64,000 nucleotides of DNA from Microbulbifer sp. GL-2 (GTDB lineage: Bacteria > Pseudomonadota > Gammaproteobacteria > Pseudomonadales > Cellvibrionaceae). Below are positions 51,934-59,904 of this stretch, in pieces. Under the pieces are notes generated by a model. The model did not search any database. It worked only from the letters and a program-made list of their open reading frames with translations, and was not told the DNA's origin. The stretch spans positions 2,276,001 through 2,340,000 of the forward strand of contig NZ_AP019807.1 of the NCBI RefSeq assembly GCF_007183175.1. The letters are read 5' to 3'. Position 1 is the first letter of the stretch; each line of letters opens with the position of its first letter. The translations under genes were made by a program, and so were the position numbers.

Positions 51934-54495
51934 TTACTCCGGCACCGCGATAATTAGGAACGACACGTGTGATTCGCTGTTCTCTTGGGTGTGCTTGCTG
52001 TTTCCTGAGTCGCCGTCGCCGATGAGTGCGTGTGGATTGTGCAGTATGACCTGCGAGCCTGATGTGGAGTAGGTTTCCGAACCTCCGCCGACTTGCCGGA
52101 TGTCGCGGTCACTGCTGTCGTAGTGGACTCGATAGCCAGACAAGAACACTGCCGCGTCGCTGATGGGCTGGCCCATCTCGACATACACGTCATCACTCGT
52201 TTTTTGGAGGTTTGTCTCGTACTTTGCGATCAGAGGGGCGCTATTGCTCAGCTCAATGAGATTGCCGTCAATCGATGCGATGGCATTGTTGCCTGAGTCA
52301 TCGTGCATCTGTGCAGTCGATTGGATACCCACTTCGTAATTGTTCGGAACCGCGGTGGTTGCATCGAGCTCAATGGTGCGAACGTGGTGTGACTTTGGGG
52401 GTTCGCTCGGGTCGTTGTCCTTGTGGTACTCGCACGCCCAGCCTCCCAGGGCAGCATAAGCCTCTGGCTCATCGAGGGGGATGTATGGGCTGGTTGATTC
52501 ATTGGGGATATCGGTGATGGTTCTCGGTAGGATCACACCGTCTTTGGGGCCGTCGACTACTGCGATGCAGGACAATGTCAATTGGGAGTCTGAGGGACTT
52601 AAACCTTTCTTCTGGCCGAACAAGGTGGCGTCTGGAGTGACGGTGAGGACGGCATTCTTGTTGTGAACCTGGGTGAGCGACAGGCCCAGCGTTTGAGTTT
52701 GGTGGTCCGTACCTCCTTCGTACTTGAAGAACCAGTAGGTGGCGGCAACGATGAAGCTCGTCACTTCTGAGCCGTATTTGCTGAAGTCAAACCGGAACCT
52801 TCCGCCGTTTTCATCCAGCTGCTGATTGATGTGCATCATCTGAATATTCGGAGGCGCGATTGGGGTGGAATGAAGCTTGATTGGCATATAGGCCCAGTCA
52901 CCGCCAACTTGGAGATAAGCGGGCGAATTCGTTTTCTTAACCTGGAAGCCGGGAATCGCGATGTCGACACTCCCTTTCTTCGAACTCAGAATCGAGATGA
53001 TCAATTGAATCACCCAGCCAAGCGGTACGAACGCCCACCAGAAGGGGAGCTTCGCTTTTGTTTTCACCTGAATGTTGAGCACATCGTCGTAGGCGTTGAA
53101 GCTTATCGTCGCAGAGAGCTTTAAGGTCTGGTAGACCCACAAGGTCATGGCCCCACGCTTCACCCTGATGTCGGCACTGATAACAAGATCGCCGTCGTTG
53201 TTGAACGCCGCTTGGAGGTTATTTTCTTTGATTTTGATATGCGCACCCTCAATCACATCCTCGACGTCTGTGTTGAGGTACATTTTTTCGGGGTAGGTAT
53301 CGGTCACCGTCAGCTGCGATGAAGTCAGTGGCGTTGCTTCAGCAATCGCCGTAGCCACCGAAGTCAAAATGATGTCGTTGGATACGATGAGTGCGGATGT
53401 ACAGTTGCTAGGGACAGTCTGTGGTAGAAGCGCGTCTATTGGCTGGCGATTCCCACGGCATATCCCAAGTCCGAACAGGTTTGAGTCGGAGTCGCCATCA
53501 AAGGCTGTATACATCACTCCGATGTCCAGGTTCCCGGCGGGCAGGGGAGTGTGTTGAGCAACCGTGTATTTGATCGGCCAATCAAAACTTGAGATGAGTT
53601 GGTCGACTGCTCCTTTCATCGCGTCGGTGATGTCGAGGCCCTTGATCGACTTTGAAAGTTGAATGTCGCTGAGGTCAAGTTCCATCATGTCCCAGTTGGG
53701 CTTCTGGATGGTCACGGTGACTTGCCCATAGTGGTTGATGCTGGCGCTGGCTTGCATTTTGTCGAGGTCAAGAACGAGCCGGGCGTGACCGGGGCTTTGG
53801 CCTTGTGCATCTTCGATGTTGCTTGTGATACCTGGGAACTTGATGAACCCTGTGATGGTCAGGTCGAGCGTCGCCTTTTGGTCTTCGGGAGCGATGAAGG
53901 CGGGACAATCAAATGCGAACTCGTAGCGAACCTTGGCGGGGCCCTTGCCGACACTTCCACTGAAGGACCATTGGCCGGAGTCGCCTTCGAAGAGCTCGCT
54001 AATCCAATTGTTGACCGCTCCTTGAGTCGAGGCACTGATCAAGTCCCAGCCTTGCGAAAGGTCCGGATCTGGCGAGGATTCAACTTCTTGCAGACCTTGC
54101 TGCTCTTCAATTTCTTCTTCAATTAAGTCGCTTGGCTCTTCTCGGTCAAACAGGCCGCGCAGCTCCTCGACCAGCTCGGGGCTCGGGTCGCATACCCGCT
54201 GAAAAGTCGCAATTGGGTCGAGCGTGAACTGACGTGCATTGCCTTCAGATTCACCGAGCCACTCGAGCATGCGAGCTTCATGTTGCAAAAGGTTGCCCAG
54301 AACGGGGTCGCGTCGCAGTGGGTCTGTTTGAGATGTTGGCGTGAATTCGAAAGAGAGAGAGGTCGAACTATCTAATTGTGTAGCTTGCTTGCCTAGCAGG
54401 CGCTGCAGGTCGTCAGGAGAGAGTGTGAGGGACGCGGTTTGCTTTTTGAGTTGGCGCTGCAGGCTGTCAGGAGAGAGTGTGAGAGTCTCTTCCAT
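51934..54495 (-). CDS. large TULIP/P47-like protein
   Basis: The 853-residue protein opens with two copies of an 18-residue unit (LTLSPDSLQRQLKKQ at 5-19 and LTLSPDDLQRLLGKQ at 23-37). A GWDLISASTQGAVNNWI stretch near 150 matches the start of the clostridial P47/OrfX TULIP fold, followed by beta-rich regions and one hydrophobic segment (about 490-510, FWWAFVPLGWVIQLIISIL). P47 proteins accompany botulinum-type and insecticidal toxin loci and bind lipids. G+C looks higher than neighbouring genes. RBS GGAG lies 7 bases before ATG. No signal peptide is seen. The family call rests on motif memory, so 0.6. Confidence 0.6.
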   Translation of the reverse strand: MEETLTLSPDSLQRQLKKQTASLTLSPDDLQRLLGKQATQLDSSTSLSFEFTPTSQTDPLRRDPVLGNLLQHEARMLEWLGESEGNARQFTLDPIATFQRVCDPSPELVEELRGLFDREEPSDLIEEEIEEQQGLQEVESSPDPDLSQGWDLISASTQGAVNNWISELFEGDSGQWSFSGSVGKGPAKVRYEFAFDCPAFIAPEDQKATLDLTITGFIKFPGITSNIEDAQGQSPGHARLVLDLDKMQASASINHYGQVTVTIQKPNWDMMELDLSDIQLSKSIKGLDITDAMKGAVDQLISSFDWPIKYTVAQHTPLPAGNLDIGVMYTAFDGDSDSNLFGLGICRGNRQPIDALLPQTVPSNCTSALIVSNDIILTSVATAIAEATPLTSSQLTVTDTYPEKMYLNTDVEDVIEGAHIKIKENNLQAAFNNDGDLVISADIRVKRGAMTLWVYQTLKLSATISFNAYDDVLNIQVKTKAKLPFWWAFVPLGWVIQLIISILSSKKGSVDIAIPGFQVKKTNSPAYLQVGGDWAYMPIKLHSTPIAPPNIQMMHINQQLDENGGRFRFDFSKYGSEVTSFIVAATYWFFKYEGGTDHQTQTLGLSLTQVHNKNAVLTVTPDATLFGQKKGLSPSDSQLTLSCIAVVDGPKDGVILPRTITDIPNESTSPYIPLDEPEAYAALGGWACEYHKDNDPSEPPKSHHVRTIELDATTAVPNNYEVGIQSTAQMHDDSGNNAIASIDGNLIELSNSAPLIAKYETNLQKTSDDVYVEMGQPISDAAVFLSGYRVHYDSSDRDIRQVGGGSETYSTSGSQVILHNPHALIGDGDSGNSKHTQENSESHVSFLIIAVPE

Positions 54496-54729
54496 GATGA
54501 TGCTCCGTAATCTTCATTAGTTTGATTTTTTTGAAAAGGCGAGTGGCCGGGTAACACCACGAGCCCTCTTTGATGCGGCAATCGAACATCAGGCCTACTA
54601 GAAAATTGCCACCCGCCCTAAGTTACTCTTCAAAAGGGCACCAGCCAACAAGGTCGAAGGCATTATCAGGAAAAATGTTGATGTCTTTTGTTTGATAGCA
54701 TTTTTTGCGCCGTTATTGGGAGGTCCTAA

Positions 54730-54852
54730 ATGAAGCCTTTCGGTGAAAAGTTACGGGACTATTGCAGCAGCAAAGACTTTATCCATAGCTATCAGGTTAT
54801 TGTTACTGGAGGAGTATTGTGTGACAGATCAAAAATGCTTCCTTGGATATGA
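54730..54852 (+). CDS. possible 40-residue protein
   Basis: The ORF starts MKPFGEKLRDYCSSK and ends KMLPWI. A strong RBS, GGGAGGT, precedes ATG by 5 bases. No family is recognised, and the short length makes it uncertain. Confidence 0.3.
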   Translation: MKPFGEKLRDYCSSKDFIHSYQVIVTGGVLCDRSKMLPWI

Positions 54853-55037
54853 AAAGCGGAGGAAGGAGAGGGCTAAATAAGGTGCCAAAAAGCTGTTATC
54901 AGATTTTGAAGAGCCGGATAAGACAGGGCTTTTTAGTGGGGGTGAAAATGCGATGTGGCACCATATTCATGATGGGAAACCTACATGACTCTGGTCTAAA
55001 TGATAAAAGAAAAAAGCTAATCCCTGTCTGGTAGAAG

Positions 55038-55190
55038 CTAGTCAACATACTGACCTAATGTATTCAGACTTTGCGTTAGCCGGGTTTTCTTTTCATCAAG
55101 CATTTTTAGCTCACTCTGTAGTGAGGCTTTAACGGCAGGGCATTCATAAAATTGAGGGATTGAATGCTCATTCTCTAGGTGCGGTAATAA
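55038..55190 (-). pseudogene. protein-like remnant without a start codon
   Basis: The frame reads LLPHLENEHSIPQFYECPAV and then ASLQSELKMLDEKKTRLTQS, ending NTLGQYVD and TAG. It looks protein-like (helical, charged) but begins right after a TAA and has no ATG/GTG/TTG at the 5' end. It is probably the 3' end of a gene otherwise lost from the island. Confidence 0.3.
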
Positions 55191-55243
55191 TTATTTTATT
55201 GTTTTTAATTTAATTTAACTTTTATTCATTGTTTTTATATTTT

Positions 55244-55696
55244 CTACTCGCCAATATCTTCATGCCAGATCTCAGGGTGCTGCTGGATAAATTCATTCAT
55301 AAGATTAATGCAGTCAGAATTATTTAGGATGGTTAGGCTTATGCCTTCAGATCTGAGTAATAGTTCATCTCCCTGAAAGGTTGTGTTTTCACCGATAACA
55401 ATATTCCTAATCCCGTATAGACGTATGGCTCCGCTGCACATAGGGCAGGGCGAAAGGGTCGTATAAAGCGTGCATTCTTGATATTCGATCGCTCGTAATC
55501 TCCCAGTCTTTTCCAGCGCGTCCATTTCAGCATGCTTGATAACACTATCTTGCTGGATACGCTGATTGTGGCCTCTGCCAATAATTTCACCATCGCGCAC
55601 TAATACACAGCCAATGGGAATACCGCCTGCGGCCAAGCCCTTGCGCGCTTCATCAATGGCTGCTTGCATAAACGCTTCGTGCTCAGGTTTGCTCAT
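55244..55696 (-). CDS. cytosine deaminase, yeast FCY1 type
   Basis: The 150-residue CDA-fold enzyme has HAEMDALEKTGRL (about 56-68) and TLSPCPMCSGAIRLYGI (about 80-96) zinc motifs (H, C, C with catalytic Glu). The C-terminus (WHEDIGE) is like the WFEDIGE end of yeast FCY1, so cytosine deaminase is preferred over TadA or guanine deaminase. It converts cytosine to uracil in pyrimidine salvage. It stands alone in the island. Confidence 0.8.
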   Translation of the reverse strand: MSKPEHEAFMQAAIDEARKGLAAGGIPIGCVLVRDGEIIGRGHNQRIQQDSVIKHAEMDALEKTGRLRAIEYQECTLYTTLSPCPMCSGAIRLYGIRNIVIGENTTFQGDELLLRSEGISLTILNNSDCINLMNEFIQQHPEIWHEDIGE

Positions 55697-56142
55697 GGCA
55701 GTCCTTTATTTAAGTTTTTCAGTGCGCTTGAAGTATAGAGTATAGAGCTTTATTGATGCATTAATGACAGCTAAGGTAACGGCGAAGACTATTGCCAATA
55801 GATTTGTATTTTTCCATTTGTGGTGGCTCTTACTGATGTGAAAAAACCTTTATCGATGTCAACAGGCGAGCGGCCTGCTTGATTGTTGATAAACCTTTCT
55901 CTCGTGTATAAGTGCATCTCGTGAGTATTGTAAGGGGTGCATCACATGACCGATGGATGAGGCTTTGTTCTTTTTGAAGTGAGTTCTTTAAGGTATTGTT
56001 TAAGCAGATTAATGGGTAGAAATATGGGTATTCCTAACACAATATTGATTTGCCCCGCTTATTTAGAAGGTTCCGACAGGCATAGAGCCTGCCAGATGAA
56101 AAACGTCCAGCGCCTAGCTAACTGCCAAAAGGGAAATCGAGA
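55697..56142. other. intergenic region
   Basis: The 446-base gap is AT-rich and lies between the deaminase start and the 3' end of the 197-residue gene. A + strand 85-codon frame at 55979 overlaps the next gene antisense and has no support. No terminator, tRNA or repeat is seen. Confidence 0.35.
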
Positions 56143-56736
56143 TTATCTATTGCTAGTCACTCTTTTAGAGCCGACGTACATTGCAAATAACCGAAGGCCG
56201 ATGGAAATTAAGACAAGCATACTTGGCGCTGTATGAGCGGGAATTGCCTTTAATTGAGTGATTTCTCTTTGAAGGGTCATCGTTTGATGTGGATTGGACT
56301 GGTGTTTTGGAGCCTGAATGACGTTTTTCTTGAGTAATTTATCGAACGACTCGATTTCTCCCGCAAGCATATCCAGGAGTTCCAATTCGGTCTTGCCTTC
56401 CCATGGTAGCTGTTTCCTATATGCGTCAACTGCTTTACCAAGCTTTTTCCATTCTTCTGCGAGGAAGGCTTCAAGTGATGAGAGGGTCCTAAGCTTGGAG
56501 TTTATGGATTGATTGGCACGGTAGGCGTTTTGTCCATGAGCGCCGCTCGCCATCATTCCACCAAAGTGCTGTACGTTATGTTTGGCGGTATTCAGGTTCC
56601 GGCTGATTAAGTTGAGTTGATCCAGAGTGCGAACCAGAGTCTGATCAAATCTCGGATCTTTATCCTTAATCGCTGTCAGAGCGGTGTTAACCAGTCGACT
56701 CACCTGTATCTTGGTTGCATGTTCGTTGATGGACAT
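56143..56736 (-). CDS. hypothetical helical protein with C-terminal membrane anchor
   Basis: The 197-residue protein is mostly helical and charged, with a probable membrane helix near the C-terminus (APSMLVLISIGLRLFAMYVG, about 168-187). RBS GAGG/AGGG lies close to ATG 56736. No family is recognised. It sits between the deaminase and the integrase remnant, so it belongs to the island. It may be a small tail-anchored protein. Confidence 0.55.
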   Translation of the reverse strand: MSINEHATKIQVSRLVNTALTAIKDKDPRFDQTLVRTLDQLNLISRNLNTAKHNVQHFGGMMASGAHGQNAYRANQSINSKLRTLSSLEAFLAEEWKKLGKAVDAYRKQLPWEGKTELELLDMLAGEIESFDKLLKKNVIQAPKHQSNPHQTMTLQREITQLKAIPAHTAPSMLVLISIGLRLFAMYVGSKRVTSNR

Positions 56737-56842
56737 ATCCCTTTATCCTCGTAAATCACATTGAAGAATGTGTTCCACCTCTCTGATTTGAGATGAATGT
56801 GCCACATTCAATTTTTTGCTTGATGAAAACGCGAATTCTAAA

Positions 56843-57360
56843 TTAAATCAGCCGAGTGTCGCGGTCTAATAGAGTACGGGCCATTGCACGGATGCCTTAG
56901 GCGGTCATGGTTTCATTGTCATAGCCAGTGACCTGAGCGCAGCCCTCACATCCTTATTAGGCGGTGGACGGCTCTGGCTTCGAGCTGATGGGAAAACATA
57001 TTTGCCATGGCCTTTTCGCCGCTCCAGTTCTTGCAGTAGGGCTAGAGCTTGTTCAGCAAGAGGGATAATGTGTGGCTGGCCCATTTTCATTTTTTTGCTG
57101 GGCAGTTTTATGTACTTGGCATCCCAATTGATTTCCGTCCACTCAAGTTTTCGCAATTCTCCAGGGCGGCAGAACAGGAGAGGAGATAGTTTTAGGGCTG
57201 CTCTTACTATCGGGGTGGCCTGGTATTCGTCTATGGCAGTTAGTAGGTGCCCAACTTCAGCAGGGTCTGTAATTGCTGCCAGGTGCTTTTTCTTGGTGGG
57301 GGTGAGTGCGCCGGTCAAGTCTGTGGTGGGGCAGTTGCGTAAACCTGCTCGACCCCGCAA
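56843..57360 (-). pseudogene. P4-type tyrosine integrase, 5'-truncated and frameshifted
   Basis: The fragment keeps the first part of the catalytic domain: ALTPTKKKHLAAITDPAEVG, TPIVRAALKLSPLLFCRPGELRKLEW (with the first catalytic Arg in RPGEL), then KMKMGQPHIIPLAEQALALL. The frame ends after AALRSL; one added base gives GYDNETMTA, then a stop where the HGFR histidine should be, followed by GIRAMARTLLD. The N-terminal 200-odd residues and the catalytic Tyr are absent. It reads away from ssrA, lying 118 bases from its 3' end, as in elements inserted at tmRNA genes. Confidence 0.85.
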
Positions 57361-57419
57361 TTAACCCCACCAAAAATGGCTGGATTTGGGTTACATTGAT
57401 TGGGATGGTCCAGATAAGC

Positions 57420-57449
57420 AAAAACCCCGGAAACTCTAGGTTTGCGGGG
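57420..57449 (-). terminator. rho-independent terminator after ssrA
   Basis: On the minus strand CCCCGCAAAC and GTTTCCGGGG (one mismatch, loop about 5 bases) form a stem followed by UUUUU. It lies about 30 bases after the ssrA 3' end. Confidence 0.8.
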
Positions 57450-57477
57450 CTTTCGTGGGCTGTCTGAGACAGCAATT

Positions 57478-57866
57478 TGGTGGAGATGGCGGGAGTCGAA
57501 CCCGCGTCCGTCAGCACTCTGCCTGAGGCTCTACATGCTTAGTTCCGTCTATTGATTTAATCCACTACAGCCCAACGGGCAGGACGTAGCAGACGATTCT
57601 GAAAAAGTTTTAACCGATCCACCTCAGATAAATTTCACGGCGATCCAGTTCTGTATGACAGTCTGCAGCGCGGTACTGGAACCTTACTGAAGGCTGCTAA
57701 GGGCGAACCCTTAGTTAGTGCTTCACAAGCTGCTTACGCAGCGAGTTGGGCACCGTAGTTGTCGTCGTTGGCAACTAATAAAATACAGCTTTGGATTAAC
57801 GTGATTGGCTGCCATCACGGCATGCACCCAAGGTTTCGTCACCGGCGTCGAATCCAAGTCATCCCC
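57478..57866 (-). ncRNA. ssrA: transfer-messenger RNA
   Basis: The 389-base RNA has a tRNA-like acceptor stem (5' GGGGATG paired with CATCTCC before ACCA) and T-arm GGGTTCGACTCCC. The tag reading frame begins at the usual position and encodes (A)NDDNYGAQLAA followed by TAA. The tag matches the alphabet seen in Cellvibrionales. It rescues stalled ribosomes with SmpB, encoded 1.5 kb upstream on the same strand. The 3' end is a classical integration site for P4-type integrases, and a decayed integrase lies against it. Confidence 0.97.
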
Positions 57867-58022
57867 GATTTGAAACACTCTCGTGTGTCACTCAAGTATA
57901 CCTCAAAGTTGGGCCCAGCAATACGTTTTTACGTGCTAGATGTTTTTTGGGGTGCTTGGTGTGTACAGGGAGAGAGGGTAGTCCCGGCAGTAATTACCAC
58001 CGGGACTGGTAAGAGGGGGGAG

Positions 58023-59369
58023 TTATATCACTGACTGGGCGAAGGCGACCAGGATCAACAGTGGGCAGACGATGCGCACATACCAGGGCCAGATTTTCCA
58101 GAACAGGGTGTGCTCAATATCCTCATGGCCTTTCTTCAGCTCGCTCAACAGCTGGTCACGGCGCCAGATCCAGCCGGCAAAGATACATAGGGCAATGCCA
58201 AGCAGGGGTTGTCCGTATTCTGTACTGATACTGACTGCCAGTCCAAACAGTGCGTCGAAATTAAAAATAATGGTGCTGCTGATACCAAAGATAATCAGGC
58301 CCACCACCGGGGTGGCGATACGGCGAGGGATACCCAGGTTCTCAATCGAGAAGGCCACCGGCACTTCCAGCATGGAGATGGAGGAGGTCAGGGAGGCAAT
58401 CACCATCAGGGCAAAGAAGGCGATAGCAACGAATACTCCGGCCTCACCCATGGTATCGAACAGTGCTGGCAGTACCTGAAGGATCAGGTTGGGCCCGGCA
58501 ATCAGGGCGCCGTCAGCAGCGAAGATCTGGGTGCCAGCTTCCTGGGCTACATACATTGCGGGCAGAATCAGCAGACCGGCGGTGAAGGCGATACCCACAT
58601 CAATCAGGGTGACCAGGGCGCCGAGGCGCGGCAGGCTCTCCTGCTGGCTCAGGTAGGAGCCGTAGATCAGCATGGTGCCCACACCCAGGGACAGGGAGAA
58701 GAAGGCCTGGCCCATAGCGGAGATCAGCAGCTTCGGAGTGAAGTGACTGAAGTCCGGCATCAGGTACACTTCCAGGCCGGTAAAGGCGCCGGGCTGGGTG
58801 AGTACGTAGGCGATTAAAAGCAGCAACAGGATGATCAGGGAGGGCATCAGCAGGGTGGACCAGCGTTCAATGCCTTTCTCTACACCGCTGGCAATAATCA
58901 ACATGGTGAGGCCACTGAAGATTGCGGTAAAGATCAAATTGCGCTGGGTACTGTTTTCAGTAAGCCACTGCGCGGCTTCCTGGGCGCCAAACAGGGCGGC
59001 GAAAGGCTCGGCCAGGTGGGCCACCATCCAGCCGGCCACTATGGCGTAGAAACTCAGGATCAGGGAGGCGACAAGGATACCGCCAAAGCCAGTGAGGCCA
59101 CCGAAGAAGCGACTCACAGGGCCAGTGGAGATGGCACGGAGTGCCTGAACCATATTGCGCCGTGCATAACGGCCAATGGTGAGCTCGGCCATCAGTGCCG
59201 GGTAGGCGAGGGCGAAGGCCAAAACCAGGTAGGCCACTACAAAGGCGGCGCCGCCATTACTGGCGGCTTTGGTGGGGAAGCCCCAGATATTGCCGAGGCC
59301 CACGGCGGACCCCGCCGCGGCCATCAAAAAGCCAATATTCGAGCTGAACTGTCCTCGAGGTGCACTCAT
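58023..59369 (-). CDS. sodium-dependent NSS-family transporter 1
   Basis: The 448-residue LeuT-type protein has about 12 spans and the first-helix signature AAGSAVGLGNIWGFPTKAASNGG (about residues 18-40; the NSS Na+/substrate site). It should import an amino acid or similar solute with Na+. It follows smpB by 40 bases on the same strand and is a paralogue of the transporter on smpB's other side. The substrate is unknown. Confidence 0.9.
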   Translation of the reverse strand: MSAPRGQFSSNIGFLMAAAGSAVGLGNIWGFPTKAASNGGAAFVVAYLVLAFALAYPALMAELTIGRYARRNMVQALRAISTGPVSRFFGGLTGFGGILVASLILSFYAIVAGWMVAHLAEPFAALFGAQEAAQWLTENSTQRNLIFTAIFSGLTMLIIASGVEKGIERWSTLLMPSLIILLLLLIAYVLTQPGAFTGLEVYLMPDFSHFTPKLLISAMGQAFFSLSLGVGTMLIYGSYLSQQESLPRLGALVTLIDVGIAFTAGLLILPAMYVAQEAGTQIFAADGALIAGPNLILQVLPALFDTMGEAGVFVAIAFFALMVIASLTSSISMLEVPVAFSIENLGIPRRIATPVVGLIIFGISSTIIFNFDALFGLAVSISTEYGQPLLGIALCIFAGWIWRRDQLLSELKKGHEDIEHTLFWKIWPWYVRIVCPLLILVAFAQSVI

Positions 59370-59409
59370 GGTAAATCCCGTAATTATTCTTGTATTTGTT
59401 CTCTGTGCA

Positions 59410-59889
59410 CTACTTGTGCGTCGCGCGCATCAGGCGTTGCTTCTCGCGGTTCCAGTCGCGCTTTTTCTCGGTTTCACGTTTGTCGTGCATAGCCTTGCCT
59501 TTGGCCAGGCAAACTTCACATTTGATCAGGTGCCCTTTCCAATACAGTGCGGTGGCTACCACCGTGTGCCCCTTCTGCTCCACGGCGGCAATCAGCTTGG
59601 ATAGCTCGCGCTTGTTGAGCAGCAGGCGGCGGGTGCGGTCGGGCTCGGTGACATAGTGGGTGGAGGCACTGGGCAGCGGCTGGATATTGGAACCCAGCAG
59701 CCAGGCTTCACCATTTTTGAAAATGACATAGCTGTCGGTGAGCTGGGCTTTGCCCTCACGACAGCTTTTCACTTCCCAGCCCTGCATCTCAACACCCGCC
59801 TCAAACTTCTCCTCAATGAAGTAGTCGTGACGGGCCTTCTTGTTGAGGGCGATGGTATTGGATGTTTGCGCTTTCTTTTTCTTGGCCAT
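59410..59889 (-). CDS. smpB: SsrA-binding protein
   Basis: The 159-residue protein is a normal-length SmpB, the essential partner of tmRNA in trans-translation. Seen: NKKARHDYFIEEKFEAGVEM, GWEVKSCREGKAQLTDSY and the basic C-terminal tail (RETEKKRDWNREKQRLMRA), which enters the decoding site. It is located between two NSS transporters and upstream of ssrA, all on the same strand. Confidence 0.97.
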   Translation of the reverse strand: MAKKKKAQTSNTIALNKKARHDYFIEEKFEAGVEMQGWEVKSCREGKAQLTDSYVIFKNGEAWLLGSNIQPLPSASTHYVTEPDRTRRLLLNKRELSKLIAAVEQKGHTVVATALYWKGHLIKCEVCLAKGKAMHDKRETEKKRDWNREKQRLMRATHK

Positions 59890-59904
59890 GAAAACTTCTA
59901 ATGA

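Larger units (their letters stand above)
54496..55243. other. intergenic region upstream of the P47-like gene
   Basis: The 748-base gap between the P47-like gene and the deaminase contains a + strand 40-codon ORF with a good RBS (54730), a frame remnant on the minus strand (55038-55190) and AT-rich stretches. A TTG-started 63-codon + strand frame at 54843 is not convincing. No RNA gene is seen. Confidence 0.4.

Noticed and set aside
54843..55034. 63-codon + strand frame after the 40-residue ORF
   Set aside because: TTG start inside the previous ORF, very basic, no conserved pattern.
55979..56236. 85-codon + strand frame
   Set aside because: Runs antisense into the 197-residue gene and lacks an RBS.
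41000..57480. Second attachment site (copy of the ssrA 3' end) for the island
   Set aside because: I looked for CCGCCATCTCCACCA or its complement elsewhere in the window and did not find it; the left boundary remains unknown.
57360..57517. Minus strand frame crossing the ssrA 3' end
   Set aside because: It is tmRNA and terminator sequence, not coding.
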